Origin: Sediminibacterium ginsengisoli
GTDB taxonomy: Bacteria; Bacteroidota; Bacteroidia; Chitinophagales; Chitinophagaceae
Length of the DNA stretch: 50,195 nt
Direction: 5' to 3'
Assembly: GCA_945865545.1 (NCBI GenBank)
Contig: CAMBEQ010000016.1
Span: 1 to 50,195, forward strand
Both the position numbers and the translations under genes were made by a program. Position 1 is the first letter of the stretch, and every line of letters starts with the position of its first letter. The notes under the pieces are model-generated. The model did not search any database, was not told where the DNA came from, and worked only from the letters and a program-made list of their open reading frames with translations. This document shows, one piece after another, positions 43,085-50,195 of the stretch.

Positions 43085-44552
43085 AATCTTTCCAACGCCA
43101 TTCTCCAGCAATTTGTAATGGCTCTTTTAAATTATTTTTGATTAAGAAATTTTTAGTTTCTTCATCTGTGAAATGTTTTGACTTAATTTCAGCGGCATCT
43201 GCAATGCCATATAATAACATCGAACCAAAGCGAACGGTATTTTTCATGCCCTTTTCTTCTACTAGGCTAAATACATCGCAATCCGCATGGTAACAAGGTC
43301 CAGCATTTTTTGGAAGTCCACCCCCGGCAGCTCCGCCAGTAGGAACACCTTGTAACATAAAGGGTTGGTTATCGCTGTGTAAGCCAGCGCCCACTCTAAA
43401 CATATTGGTAAAGGAAGTATCGATTGAATGTGCAATGGCTCCAATACCAGTAATTAATTCTCTACTATCTTCTGAACTAGTTGAATATCCTTTAGGATCA
43501 TTGGTCATATCATAATTGAGCATGTATCTAATTTGGTCAATACTTTTATTTTTGATCGCATCATTTACATAAGCTCTTGAGCCCAATAAGCCTTCTTCTT
43601 CTCCCATGAACATCACAAATTCTACAGTTCTTGCTGGGTTTAATTTTAATTTAATAAAAGTACGTGCCATATCTAAAACAGAAAAGGAACCAATGCCATT
43701 GTCCATTGCGCCTGTAGCTAAATCCCAGCTATCTAAGTGACCGCCAATGACAATTTTTTCATTGGGTATAGATTTTCCTACAATGGTGGCTACCACATTG
43801 CGCGCTTTAATCATTCCAGAAAAATTATTCATAGTAATATGACTAAATAATTTTCCATTGGTAAGTTGGTTTCTTAATGCAAGTCCATCTTCTTTACCTA
43901 TACATAGGGCAGGAATAGGAATTAATTTACCGGTAACTGATGCGGTTCCAGTTAATAGAACGCCATTGTCTGCGGTATTAATAAGAATCATTCCTTTGGC
44001 ACCATATTTGGTTGCCAATGCTGCTTTTTCTGAACGGTGTAGTGAAGGGGTTCCTGCTTTTGAGTTAGGAAGTACCCCTAAATACACTAATGCTATTTTA
44101 CCTTTAACTTTATCTGGGTTAGCTAAATAATCATCTTCAACACCATTACCTATATCTATTACTTCTAGGCTAACATCCGCTTTTACAGGAGAGTGAGCTA
44201 AGGTAACAGATTTAATAACTTTTTGATGTTGTAAGTCTGCTCCAATGGTTACATGAATTTTTCCTCTGCTCCAACTTTCTACTTCAAAGGGTTGAAAACG
44301 CAAATTAGTAAAGCCATAAGATTTCAATAAATCAAAAGCGTATTGTTCGGCTTTATTACCATTAGGGGAACCTGTTAAACGATGTCCAATGGTTTCAGAT
44401 GCTATTTTAAGCGAATTGTACGCATTCGAATTGGTAGAAACTTCAGTGTTGATATTGTTGAAAATGGAATTCCAACTTGGGTTAATTTGGGCTGTTAAAC
44501 TACCATTAACTAGTAGTAGGAGTATCCCAAGGGCAAAACTTGTGTTTTTCAT
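43083..44552 (-). CDS. M28 family zinc aminopeptidase/carboxypeptidase Q-like, exported
   Basis: A 489-residue secreted metallopeptidase with a signal peptide (1-21, ending LTAQ). Residues about 120-240 form a PA-type insert (IALVYLGVLPN...AALATKYGAKGMILINTADNG). The M28 domain has di-zinc ligands H272 and bridging D284 (GGHLDSWDLATGAMDNG), the catalytic E318 with E319 in MGEEEG, D348 in NYDMTND and H422 (CYHADCD). This order fits plasma glutamate carboxypeptidase (CPQ)-like enzymes that cleave dipeptides. It is transcribed toward the porin-like gene. Confidence 0.88.
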   Translation of the reverse strand: MKNTSFALGILLLLVNGSLTAQINPSWNSIFNNINTEVSTNSNAYNSLKIASETIGHRLTGSPNGNKAEQYAFDLLKSYGFTNLRFQPFEVESWSRGKIHVTIGADLQHQKVIKSVTLAHSPVKADVSLEVIDIGNGVEDDYLANPDKVKGKIALVYLGVLPNSKAGTPSLHRSEKAALATKYGAKGMILINTADNGVLLTGTASVTGKLIPIPALCIGKEDGLALRNQLTNGKLFSHITMNNFSGMIKARNVVATIVGKSIPNEKIVIGGHLDSWDLATGAMDNGIGSFSVLDMARTFIKLKLNPARTVEFVMFMGEEEGLLGSRAYVNDAIKNKSIDQIRYMLNYDMTNDPKGYSTSSEDSRELITGIGAIAHSIDTSFTNMFRVGAGLHSDNQPFMLQGVPTGGAAGGGLPKNAGPCYHADCDVFSLVEEKGMKNTVRFGSMLLYGIADAAEIKSKHFTDEETKNFLIKNNLKEPLQIAGEWRWKD

Positions 44553-44735
44553 ATTGAGTTTTAATTAGACTACTAATTTATCCTAAATAAGTCAAATGAA
44601 AGGGAACTATTTTACCAACGGCAGGGGAAAATGTAGGTTAAATGGATGGGAAGAAAGCCAAATAGGTTGTACATTTAACAAGACAAATTTGTCAATCTAA
44701 GGTGCTTTACCAAGTACTTGCTTAAATCAAACTTT

Positions 44736-45644
44736 ATGTTATTTATTCTTATTGGGATTGTTTTATTTTTTGCTGCGAGATCTTTACAAAATCTTAATTT
44801 GCCAGTGGCTATTCCTACTGGGACCATTCGTAGCATTGGGTTAGTCGTAATCATTATAGGAGTGCTTACTTCTTGTATCAAACAAATAGATGCTGGCGAA
44901 ATAGGCGTAAAATCGATGTTTGGAAAAGTACAGGACGATGTCATTACTAGTGGCTTGAGTTTTGTAAATCCATTGGTTCAAGTGAATACCATTGATGTTA
45001 GAACACAAAACTATACCATGAGCGGTGTCCATGCCGAAGGGGAAATGGCTGGGGATGATGCCATTCGAGTGTTAACAGCAGATGGTTTAGAAGTGGTGAT
45101 TGATTTAACTGTTCTATACCGAGTTCAATCTTCTGAAGCGCCAAAAATTGTTAGAGAGATTGGCTATGATTTTAAAAATATTATCGTAAGACCTATTACT
45201 AGAACTAAAATAAGAGACAATGCAGTGTATTACACAGCGGTAGATTTATATTCTTTAAAACGCGACGAGTTTCAAAGTAGAATATTTAAAACTATTGAAG
45301 AAAACTTAAAGATACGAGGCCTGGTGTTAGAACAATTGTTAGTAAGAAATATTGTTTTACCAGCTACGGTAAAAGCGTCTATTGAAGATAAAATAAAAGC
45401 AGAGCAAGATGCACAAAAAATGCAATTTGTGTTACAAAAAGAAAAGCAGGAAGCCGAGCGTAAAAGAGTGGAGGCACAGGGTATAGCCGATTATCAAAAA
45501 ATTATTAGTTCAGGATTGGGGGATAAGCAATTACAATATGAGCAAATCCAAATAATGAAAGGATTAATTACATCTCCCAATGCGAAAGTAATTATAATGG
45601 GTGGTGGCAAAACGCCGGTGATATTAGATACGAAATCAAATTAA
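44736..45644 (+). CDS. Prohibitin/SPFH (Band 7) domain membrane protein
   Basis: A 302-residue protein with two N-terminal membrane helices (about 1-15 and 33-50), then an SPFH domain (about 52-215; DAGEIGVKSMFGKVQDDVITSGLSFVNP...VRTQNYTM) and a charged coiled coil (IEDKIKAEQDAQKMQFVLQKEKQEAERKRVEAQG) as in prohibitins. Such proteins form ring scaffolds that organise membranes or control FtsH-type proteases. The ATG at 44736 is preferred to an in-frame TTG at 44718 because it begins directly with the hydrophobic segment. It is divergent from the M28 peptidase. Confidence 0.88.
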   Translation: MLFILIGIVLFFAARSLQNLNLPVAIPTGTIRSIGLVVIIIGVLTSCIKQIDAGEIGVKSMFGKVQDDVITSGLSFVNPLVQVNTIDVRTQNYTMSGVHAEGEMAGDDAIRVLTADGLEVVIDLTVLYRVQSSEAPKIVREIGYDFKNIIVRPITRTKIRDNAVYYTAVDLYSLKRDEFQSRIFKTIEENLKIRGLVLEQLLVRNIVLPATVKASIEDKIKAEQDAQKMQFVLQKEKQEAERKRVEAQGIADYQKIISSGLGDKQLQYEQIQIMKGLITSPNAKVIIMGGGKTPVILDTKSN

Positions 45645-45823
45645 GGGTCCTTATAGTACAGGGCGCTTTATAGATTATTACTAAAATTACTGCTAATTAG
45701 TGGAGGATAATAAGGGGATGAAATAGTAAATGTAAAAATTAGGTATATAAAATAAAGAAGGTATAATTTATTTTTTGTACATTTCATAAAATTTAATAAA
45801 ATAAAATAAGTTAAAATTAGCGT

Positions 45824-47455
45824 ATGGAACAATTATTAGGCCCACTTGATTGGTTATTTATCGTTTTATATTTGGCAGTTATTGCGGGTGTAGCTGTATG
45901 GTCAATTAAAAAAAGTAAAGAATCGCCATCCGATTATTTTTTAGCCAATCGAAATTTAGGTTGGTTTGTTATTGGGGCTTCTATTTTGGCTTCCAATGTT
46001 GGTTCAGAACATATTGTAGGCTTAGCAGGTACTGCTGCAAGTTCAGGATTAGTAATGGGGCATTATGAATTACACTCTTGGATTATTCTAACCTTGGGTT
46101 GGGTATTTGTGCCATTTTATATGAGAAGTATGGTGTATACTATGCCAGAGTTTTTAGAAAGAAGATTCAACGCTAAATCTCGGATACTTTTATCCATTAT
46201 ACAGTTGTTAAGTTATATTATTACTAAGGCATCGGTAACTATTTTTGCCGCAGCCACCGTAATTACTATATTTTTTCCAAGTGTTGATTTTTGGACTGCC
46301 GCTATTATATTGGTAATTATCACAGGGGTCTATACCGTATTTGGAGGATTACATGCAGTAATGTATACAGAAGCCATACAAGCAGTGGTATTGTTAGCAG
46401 GATCTGCCATACTTATGTTCTATGGTTTACATGAAGTAGGAGGATGGAACAGTTTAATGGCTTCTATTCCTAAAGAAAAACTAAATATGTTCCCTCCCTT
46501 AAGCGATCCTAATTTTCCATGGTTAGGTATATTACTTGCATCTCCCATTGTGGGGGTATGGTATTGGTGTACCGATCAGCATATTGTACAAAGATGTTTA
46601 GCGGGTCGTGATGAAAAACAAGCACGTCGTGGTACTATCTTAGCTGCCTATTTAAAACTATTACCATTTTTCATTTTTTTAATTCCAGGATTAATTGCTT
46701 ATTCACTTTCTCAACAAGGAAAATTGCATTTAGTAGATGCCAATCAGGCATTTCCAACCTTAGTGCGAGATTTATTGCCAGCTGGCTTAAGAGGTTTATT
46801 AGCCGGAGGTTTATTAGCAGCATTGATGAGTTCTTTGGCTTCAGTATATAACGCATGTTCTACTTTATTTACCATGGATATTTATCAAAAAATTAAACCA
46901 GAAGCAAGCAATAAGGAATTAGTAAAAGTGGGTCGTATTACTACAGCCATTGTAGTGATACTAGGAATGATATGGATACCATTAATGTCTAAAATTTCTG
47001 GAGTTTTGTATCAATATTTACAAAGTGTACAATCTTATTTAGCACCACCTATTGCAGCAGTATTTTTATTAGGGGTATTCTCCAAACGAATTAATTCAAA
47101 AGGGGCATTTACAGCTATGGTAGTTGGATTTTTAATTGGCATGTTGCGTATTATTTTAGAGTTGAATAGAGATTCCTTATCAGGAGTTGCTTTAACTTTT
47201 GCCACTATCAATTTCTTATATTTCTGTATCATTTTATTCTTGATCTCTGTTGCTATATTAATCATAGTAAGTTTGTTTTCAGAAAAGCCATCAGAAGAAC
47301 AATTGAATGGACTTACTTTTGCGACTACAGTAAGTGCAGATAAAGCAGCATCAAGAGCCAGCTGGAATGCAACTGATGTGTGGCTTTCTAGTATTGCTAT
47401 TGTGTTAGTGGTAGGAATATTTATCTATTTCTCTCCATTGGGAATTGCAGGCTAA
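45824..47455 (+). CDS. Sodium:solute symporter family protein (SSS/SLC5)
   Basis: An inner-membrane transporter of 543 residues with about thirteen to fourteen helices. SSS signatures include LASNVGSEHIVGLAGTAASSG, the sugar-type motif VFGGLHAVMYTEAIQAVVLL, WYWCTDQHIVQRCLAGRDEKQARRGT and GLLAGGLLAALMSSLASVYNACSTLFTMDIYQ. The middle segments fit the sodium/glucose (SGLT-like) branch, so a sugar or related substrate is likely but not proven. It is a single gene ending at a good terminator. Confidence 0.9.
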   Translation: MEQLLGPLDWLFIVLYLAVIAGVAVWSIKKSKESPSDYFLANRNLGWFVIGASILASNVGSEHIVGLAGTAASSGLVMGHYELHSWIILTLGWVFVPFYMRSMVYTMPEFLERRFNAKSRILLSIIQLLSYIITKASVTIFAAATVITIFFPSVDFWTAAIILVIITGVYTVFGGLHAVMYTEAIQAVVLLAGSAILMFYGLHEVGGWNSLMASIPKEKLNMFPPLSDPNFPWLGILLASPIVGVWYWCTDQHIVQRCLAGRDEKQARRGTILAAYLKLLPFFIFLIPGLIAYSLSQQGKLHLVDANQAFPTLVRDLLPAGLRGLLAGGLLAALMSSLASVYNACSTLFTMDIYQKIKPEASNKELVKVGRITTAIVVILGMIWIPLMSKISGVLYQYLQSVQSYLAPPIAAVFLLGVFSKRINSKGAFTAMVVGFLIGMLRIILELNRDSLSGVALTFATINFLYFCIILFLISVAILIIVSLFSEKPSEEQLNGLTFATTVSADKAASRASWNATDVWLSSIAIVLVVGIFIYFSPLGIAG

Positions 47456-47478
47456 AATAATTTATAAATAGGCTTATT

Positions 47479-47518
47479 AATACCTTATTGAGTTGATTCT
47501 CAATAAGGTATTTTTTTT
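47479..47518 (+). terminator. Rho-independent terminator after the symporter gene
   Basis: AATACCTTATTGAG (47479-47492) pairs fully with CTCAATAAGGTATT (47499-47512) around TTGATT, followed by a run of T to 47518. It lies 24 nt after the symporter stop. Confidence 0.92.
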
Positions 47519-47566
47519 AACATACCTATTAAAAGAATAAATCATACCTTATAGTCAAATTAAAAT

Positions 47567-48421
47567 ATGAAAAAAGCAATCATCTTACTTTATTTTTTTT
47601 CAAGTTATCAGTTAGTAGCTCAGACCAATAAACTAGTGCTACCTGGTAAAACCTATAATTTTGAAATAAAAGATGGCACTAATAGAAGTGGAAGGTTAGA
47701 TAGTGTTACCGCCGAGTATTATTATTTTTACAATCCGGCTATGGGGCCTGATCGCATAAGAAAAATGGGGGTTTCTAAAATAAAAGAAATTCAATTAGCT
47801 AAGGATGGCACTTTTGCAAACCCTCATTACAGTAGATACTTGTTTGGCCCTTCTGCTTTGCCTCAAGCTAAAGGAGAGGTCTATTTCAATAATCTCGATT
47901 TTGAATACAATACTATACAAGTGGGAGTTACCGAAAATTTATCGGTAGGAGTAGGTGGCTTATTGTTAACTTCTTTATTTTCAGGCAATGCCGTATTGTT
48001 ACCCAATTTTAAATATGCCATTAAAATTAATGAGCAATCTCATATTGCATTAGGTGGTTTGTTTTTATTTTTAAGTGGGAAAAGTTTTGGCTCTAATGAA
48101 TCAGCGGCCTTGCCATTTATGGTGTATACCTATGGAAATGCTGAAAGAAATATAAGTGTTGGAGCAGGATGGGCACATGCAGGTAGGGGAGATTGGGCAC
48201 CCAAGCCCACTGGTTATGTAGCAGGCATGAAAAGATTTGCGCGCAATTGGGTATTCCAAGGGGAAGCCTATCTATTAAGCAATAACACAGACAATACTAT
48301 TTACATAGCCACCTTTAGAAATGTAAGACCCACTTCTAGTTGGGACTTTGGTGTAACTCGCGTGAAATCTGGTACGGTTTCTTTTGCCATTCCTTTAATT
48401 GGGTATACCTTGAAGTTTTAA
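47567..48421 (+). CDS. Exported protein with predicted beta-barrel C-terminal part, function unknown
   Basis: No family recognised. It has 284 residues, with signal peptide MKKAIILLYFFSSYQLVAQ. A short N-terminal beta domain (TYNFEIKDGTNRSGRLDSVTAEYYYFYNP) resembles a small SH3/LSM-like strand module that senses modification or carries a conserved Bacteroidota motif. From about residue 90 amphipathic strands and Gly-rich turns suggest an outer-membrane barrel, ending IPLIGYTLKF. Convergent with the next gene (9 nt gap). Confidence 0.72.
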   Translation: MKKAIILLYFFSSYQLVAQTNKLVLPGKTYNFEIKDGTNRSGRLDSVTAEYYYFYNPAMGPDRIRKMGVSKIKEIQLAKDGTFANPHYSRYLFGPSALPQAKGEVYFNNLDFEYNTIQVGVTENLSVGVGGLLLTSLFSGNAVLLPNFKYAIKINEQSHIALGGLFLFLSGKSFGSNESAALPFMVYTYGNAERNISVGAGWAHAGRGDWAPKPTGYVAGMKRFARNWVFQGEAYLLSNNTDNTIYIATFRNVRPTSSWDFGVTRVKSGTVSFAIPLIGYTLKF

Positions 48422-48430
48422 CTAAATATA

Positions 48431-48859
48431 TTAAGCTCGATAATGATCGGCTTTCCAATTTTTAATTAATGCTTTAATTTCTTTATTGGATAAATTTTCT
48501 GCAATGGCTTTAGCTGTTAATGCTACAAATTCTTCTTCAGAAGCAAAACGTAAAGCGATAACTTGACCCATTCTCAATTCTTGTGGGAATATTTTTCCAG
48601 TGGCTAGATAATATCTAAAATTTTCTTCGGCACGAATGGCTCTGTCTTGAGCTTTTAATGCAAAACCTCTTGCATACCATGCTAATAATACAAGTATTAC
48701 CGAAAGCAAACATAACATAGCCCCTAGGTATTTATTGTCAGCAGTGCTATTCACTAAAAAGTTAATGGAGCCAATCAAAAAGAATAGAATAGCTGTAAGG
48801 GTTACATAGTGATATCCAGGTACCATTTTAGCATGGTTTTTAAAATCTTGGTCTTGCAT
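48431..48859 (-). CDS. DUF6526-like small membrane protein
   Basis: A 142-residue protein starting MQDQDFKNHAKMVPGYHYVTL, then two transmembrane helices (about 20-38 and 44-63) and a cytoplasmic helical C-terminus (AIRAEENFRYYLATGKIFPQELRMGQVIALRFASEEEFVALTAKAIAENLSNKEIKALIKNWKADHYR). This pattern matches DUF6526 proteins common in Bacteroidota as far as I can judge. Function unknown. Confidence 0.72.
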   Translation of the reverse strand: MQDQDFKNHAKMVPGYHYVTLTAILFFLIGSINFLVNSTADNKYLGAMLCLLSVILVLLAWYARGFALKAQDRAIRAEENFRYYLATGKIFPQELRMGQVIALRFASEEEFVALTAKAIAENLSNKEIKALIKNWKADHYRA

Positions 48860-49128
48860 GAGGTTGTTTTTTATTATTACAAATCTAAGCTATGTATCAA
48901 TACTATTTGATATAATTAGTACTTATTACATCTAAAGCACTTCCAAAATTCTATTGCAAAGAAACGCTCCCAACAAAATTAGCAGGGAGGGTATAGGCTT
49001 GTCCAATGGGGGTAATACTTTTGGGTAGCTAAATTAACAAATTATTAAAAATAGTTACAATTTCACTTTCTTTTTAAAAGTAATTCCTTATATTTATTTA
49101 AATATTATTTTAAATAAAATCAATTCAA
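48860..49128. other. Intergenic region without a visible gene
   Basis: This 269-nt stretch separates two divergently transcribed small genes and must hold both promoters. A CTCCC/GGGAG pair with a 13-nt loop near 48968-48990 is the only notable structure and is weak. Confidence 0.5.
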
Positions 49129-49626
49129 ATGAAACAAACCTTATTGGCATTTTCGATGCTACTTATTTCAATGATTTCTTTTTCACAAGCTGAAAAGAAA
49201 AACGGTACTATTTACATCAAGCATCCTTATATTGATGTAGTCAACAAAGCTACAAAAGGCTATGTGACAAAAGACATGGCTTTGTGGAAATCTTGTTTTG
49301 CAGATACCGCCAAATTTTCAATTTCTGGAATAGATAAATTCATGAGTTTGAGCAAAAATCAAGCAGCTTTGGAATTAGATTATAAATTTTTTGATAATAT
49401 TACAGTAACTACAGTAGGTTACCCAGATTATTTACATTATGAAGATGGCGACCAAAAAGTGGTTCAATCTTGGTGGAAATGGACTGGAAAATCTAAAAAA
49501 ACTGGCAAAGTAGTTGTAACTTATTTTGTGGAGTTTGATTGGTTTAACGCAGCAGGAAAAATTTTCAGAGAGACTACTTTAGGTGATTTCTCAAAGCAAT
49601 TTGCTGAAGAAGGCGTTCAATTGTAA
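49129..49626 (+). CDS. Exported NTF2-like (SnoaL-type) protein
   Basis: A 165-residue protein with signal peptide MKQTLLAFSMLLISMISFSQ. The rest fits an NTF2/SnoaL cone fold: helix VVNKATKGYVTKDMALWKSCFADTAKFSI, then strands VTTVGYPDYLHYEDGDQKVVQSWWKWTGKSKKTGKVVVTYFVEFDWFNAAGKIFRETTLGDFS. Such proteins bind or isomerise small hydrophobic ligands; no catalytic residues can be assigned. It is followed by a strong bidirectional terminator. Confidence 0.75.
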   Translation: MKQTLLAFSMLLISMISFSQAEKKNGTIYIKHPYIDVVNKATKGYVTKDMALWKSCFADTAKFSISGIDKFMSLSKNQAALELDYKFFDNITVTTVGYPDYLHYEDGDQKVVQSWWKWTGKSKKTGKVVVTYFVEFDWFNAAGKIFRETTLGDFSKQFAEEGVQL

Positions 49627-49647
49627 TTTAAAAATTTTAGTTTAAGA

Positions 49648-49677
49648 AAAAGGCCCCCGAGTATTCGGGGGCCTTTT
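49648..49677. terminator. Bidirectional rho-independent terminator
   Basis: AGGCCCCCGA (49651-49660) pairs with TCGGGGGCCT (49665-49674) around GTAT, with flanking A and T runs that extend the stem on both sides. It lies between convergent genes ending at 49626 (+) and 49703 (-) and can serve both strands. Confidence 0.93.
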
Positions 49678-49702
49678 ATATTTAAAATGCTATAGACATT
49701 TT

Positions 49703-50113
49703 CTATTGTACTAACCAATCGGTGAAACCGCCAGACATTGTTCCTAGTTTTGTTAATTCGTCAGAAACTCCTTTCATTTTAGCATTGCTAGCTTTTCCTA
49801 AGGCAGAGGATGTTCCATCTGGGTTGTAAAATTTGTTTCTATCTGCTTCTGTTTTAAAAACAAAGATGAAACTTATTTTGTCTGCGCCATCTCCTCTAAG
49901 ATATTTCAATACATGTACATCAGCATTTACAGCACTTGACATTGCTGGAGCCCATTTATTCGTTACAAAATCAACATATTGTTTCATAGTTGTTTTGCCA
50001 TTTAATTTCACGGTAGTTGTGTGTAGGCCAATTAAATTTCCTTTTTGTAAGGATTGACTAAAGCCAGTAATGCTTGCAAAAGCAAATGCAGCAAGGAAAA
50101 TAATTTTTTTCAT
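49703..50113 (-). CDS. Small exported protein of unknown function
   Basis: A 136-residue protein with signal peptide MKKIIFLAAFAFASITGFSQ. The mature part (LIGLHTTTVKLNGKTTMKQYVDFVTNKWAPAM...VHVLKYLRGDGADKISFIFVFKTEADRNKFYNPDGTSSALGKASNAKM) is compatible with a small alpha/beta-barrel fold of the dimeric ferredoxin-like type (antibiotic monooxygenase or stress-response-like), but no motif confirms it. The upstream AT-rich 82 nt to the window end would hold its promoter. Confidence 0.65.
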   Translation of the reverse strand: MKKIIFLAAFAFASITGFSQSLQKGNLIGLHTTTVKLNGKTTMKQYVDFVTNKWAPAMSSAVNADVHVLKYLRGDGADKISFIFVFKTEADRNKFYNPDGTSSALGKASNAKMKGVSDELTKLGTMSGGFTDWLVQ

Positions 50114-50195
50114 TGATTTTTGTTTTAATGAATTAACAATTTAAGAATTATATAAAGTGTATTAAAATTTATTTTTAAAGCATAACATATAATTA

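Noticed and set aside
43262..44130. Short open frames inside the M28 peptidase gene on both strands
   Set aside because: They are alternative-frame shadows of a protein with all catalytic residues in place.

Overview
The window looks like a chromosomal segment of a Bacteroidota (Bacteroidetes) bacterium, most likely an aerobic or microaerobic member of the Chitinophagales/Chitinophagaceae. This is inferred from gene content and style, not from a database match. The DNA is AT-rich and starts lack Shine-Dalgarno sequences. Many exported proteins have signal peptides ending in ...FAQ or ...FSQ. Typical families are an OmpA protein with thrombospondin type 3 repeats, a bifunctional DAHP synthase/chorismate mutase, a fused CcoN-CcoO cbb3 oxidase subunit, a BFN-UVR protein and a DUF6526-like protein. 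I saw no rRNA, tRNA, insertion sequence, prophage or CRISPR array.

Layout. (1) 1-7734: an aromatic amino acid cluster on the + strand (aminotransferase 3' end, tyrA, a DEAD-box helicase, DAHP synthase/chorismate mutase, aroB, aroA, aroC), then DUF952, RlpA-like and OmpA-like genes to 9894. (2) 9896-15573, - strand: murB, priA and a PlsC acyltransferase as one operon, preceded by amt with its own terminator. (3) 15837-21865, - strand: gltD and gltB (glutamate synthase), which with the ammonium channel form a nitrogen-assimilation block. (4) 22052-28287: ispE with a BFN-domain gene, a cupin plus an atypical SDR, etfBA, a TPR protein, a conserved unknown and a BadF-type sugar kinase. (5) 28353-29924: an S41 protease. 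(6) 30002-39153: a full cbb3-type cytochrome c oxidase locus (ccoI, ccoS, ccoNO fusion, a short ccoQ-like gene, ccoP, ccoG, ccoH, a TauE/SafE-like gene and a small unknown coiled-coil gene). (7) 39187-41531, - strand: a two-component pair, a PAS histidine kinase and a response regulator whose output is a complete CRP/FNR domain. (8) 41925-50113: beta-barrel proteins, an M28 peptidase, a prohibitin-like protein, a sodium:solute symporter and small exported proteins.

The most interesting reading is that regions 6 and 7 form one oxygen-response system. The kinase PAS domain resembles FixL around the haem pocket and keeps the position of the proximal haem histidine. The regulator fuses the FixJ-like receiver and the FixK-like DNA-binding protein in one chain. 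Two nearly identical FNR-like palindromes lie just upstream of ccoI and of ccoS-ccoNO. This would be a shortened FixL-FixJ-FixK circuit for the microaerobic oxidase. It is a hypothesis from motifs and context.

Several starts were moved from upstream TTG/GTG codons to internal ATG codons (murB, the 26854 unknown, the S41 protease, the small coiled-coil gene, the PAS kinase and the prohibitin-like gene), and each entry says so.
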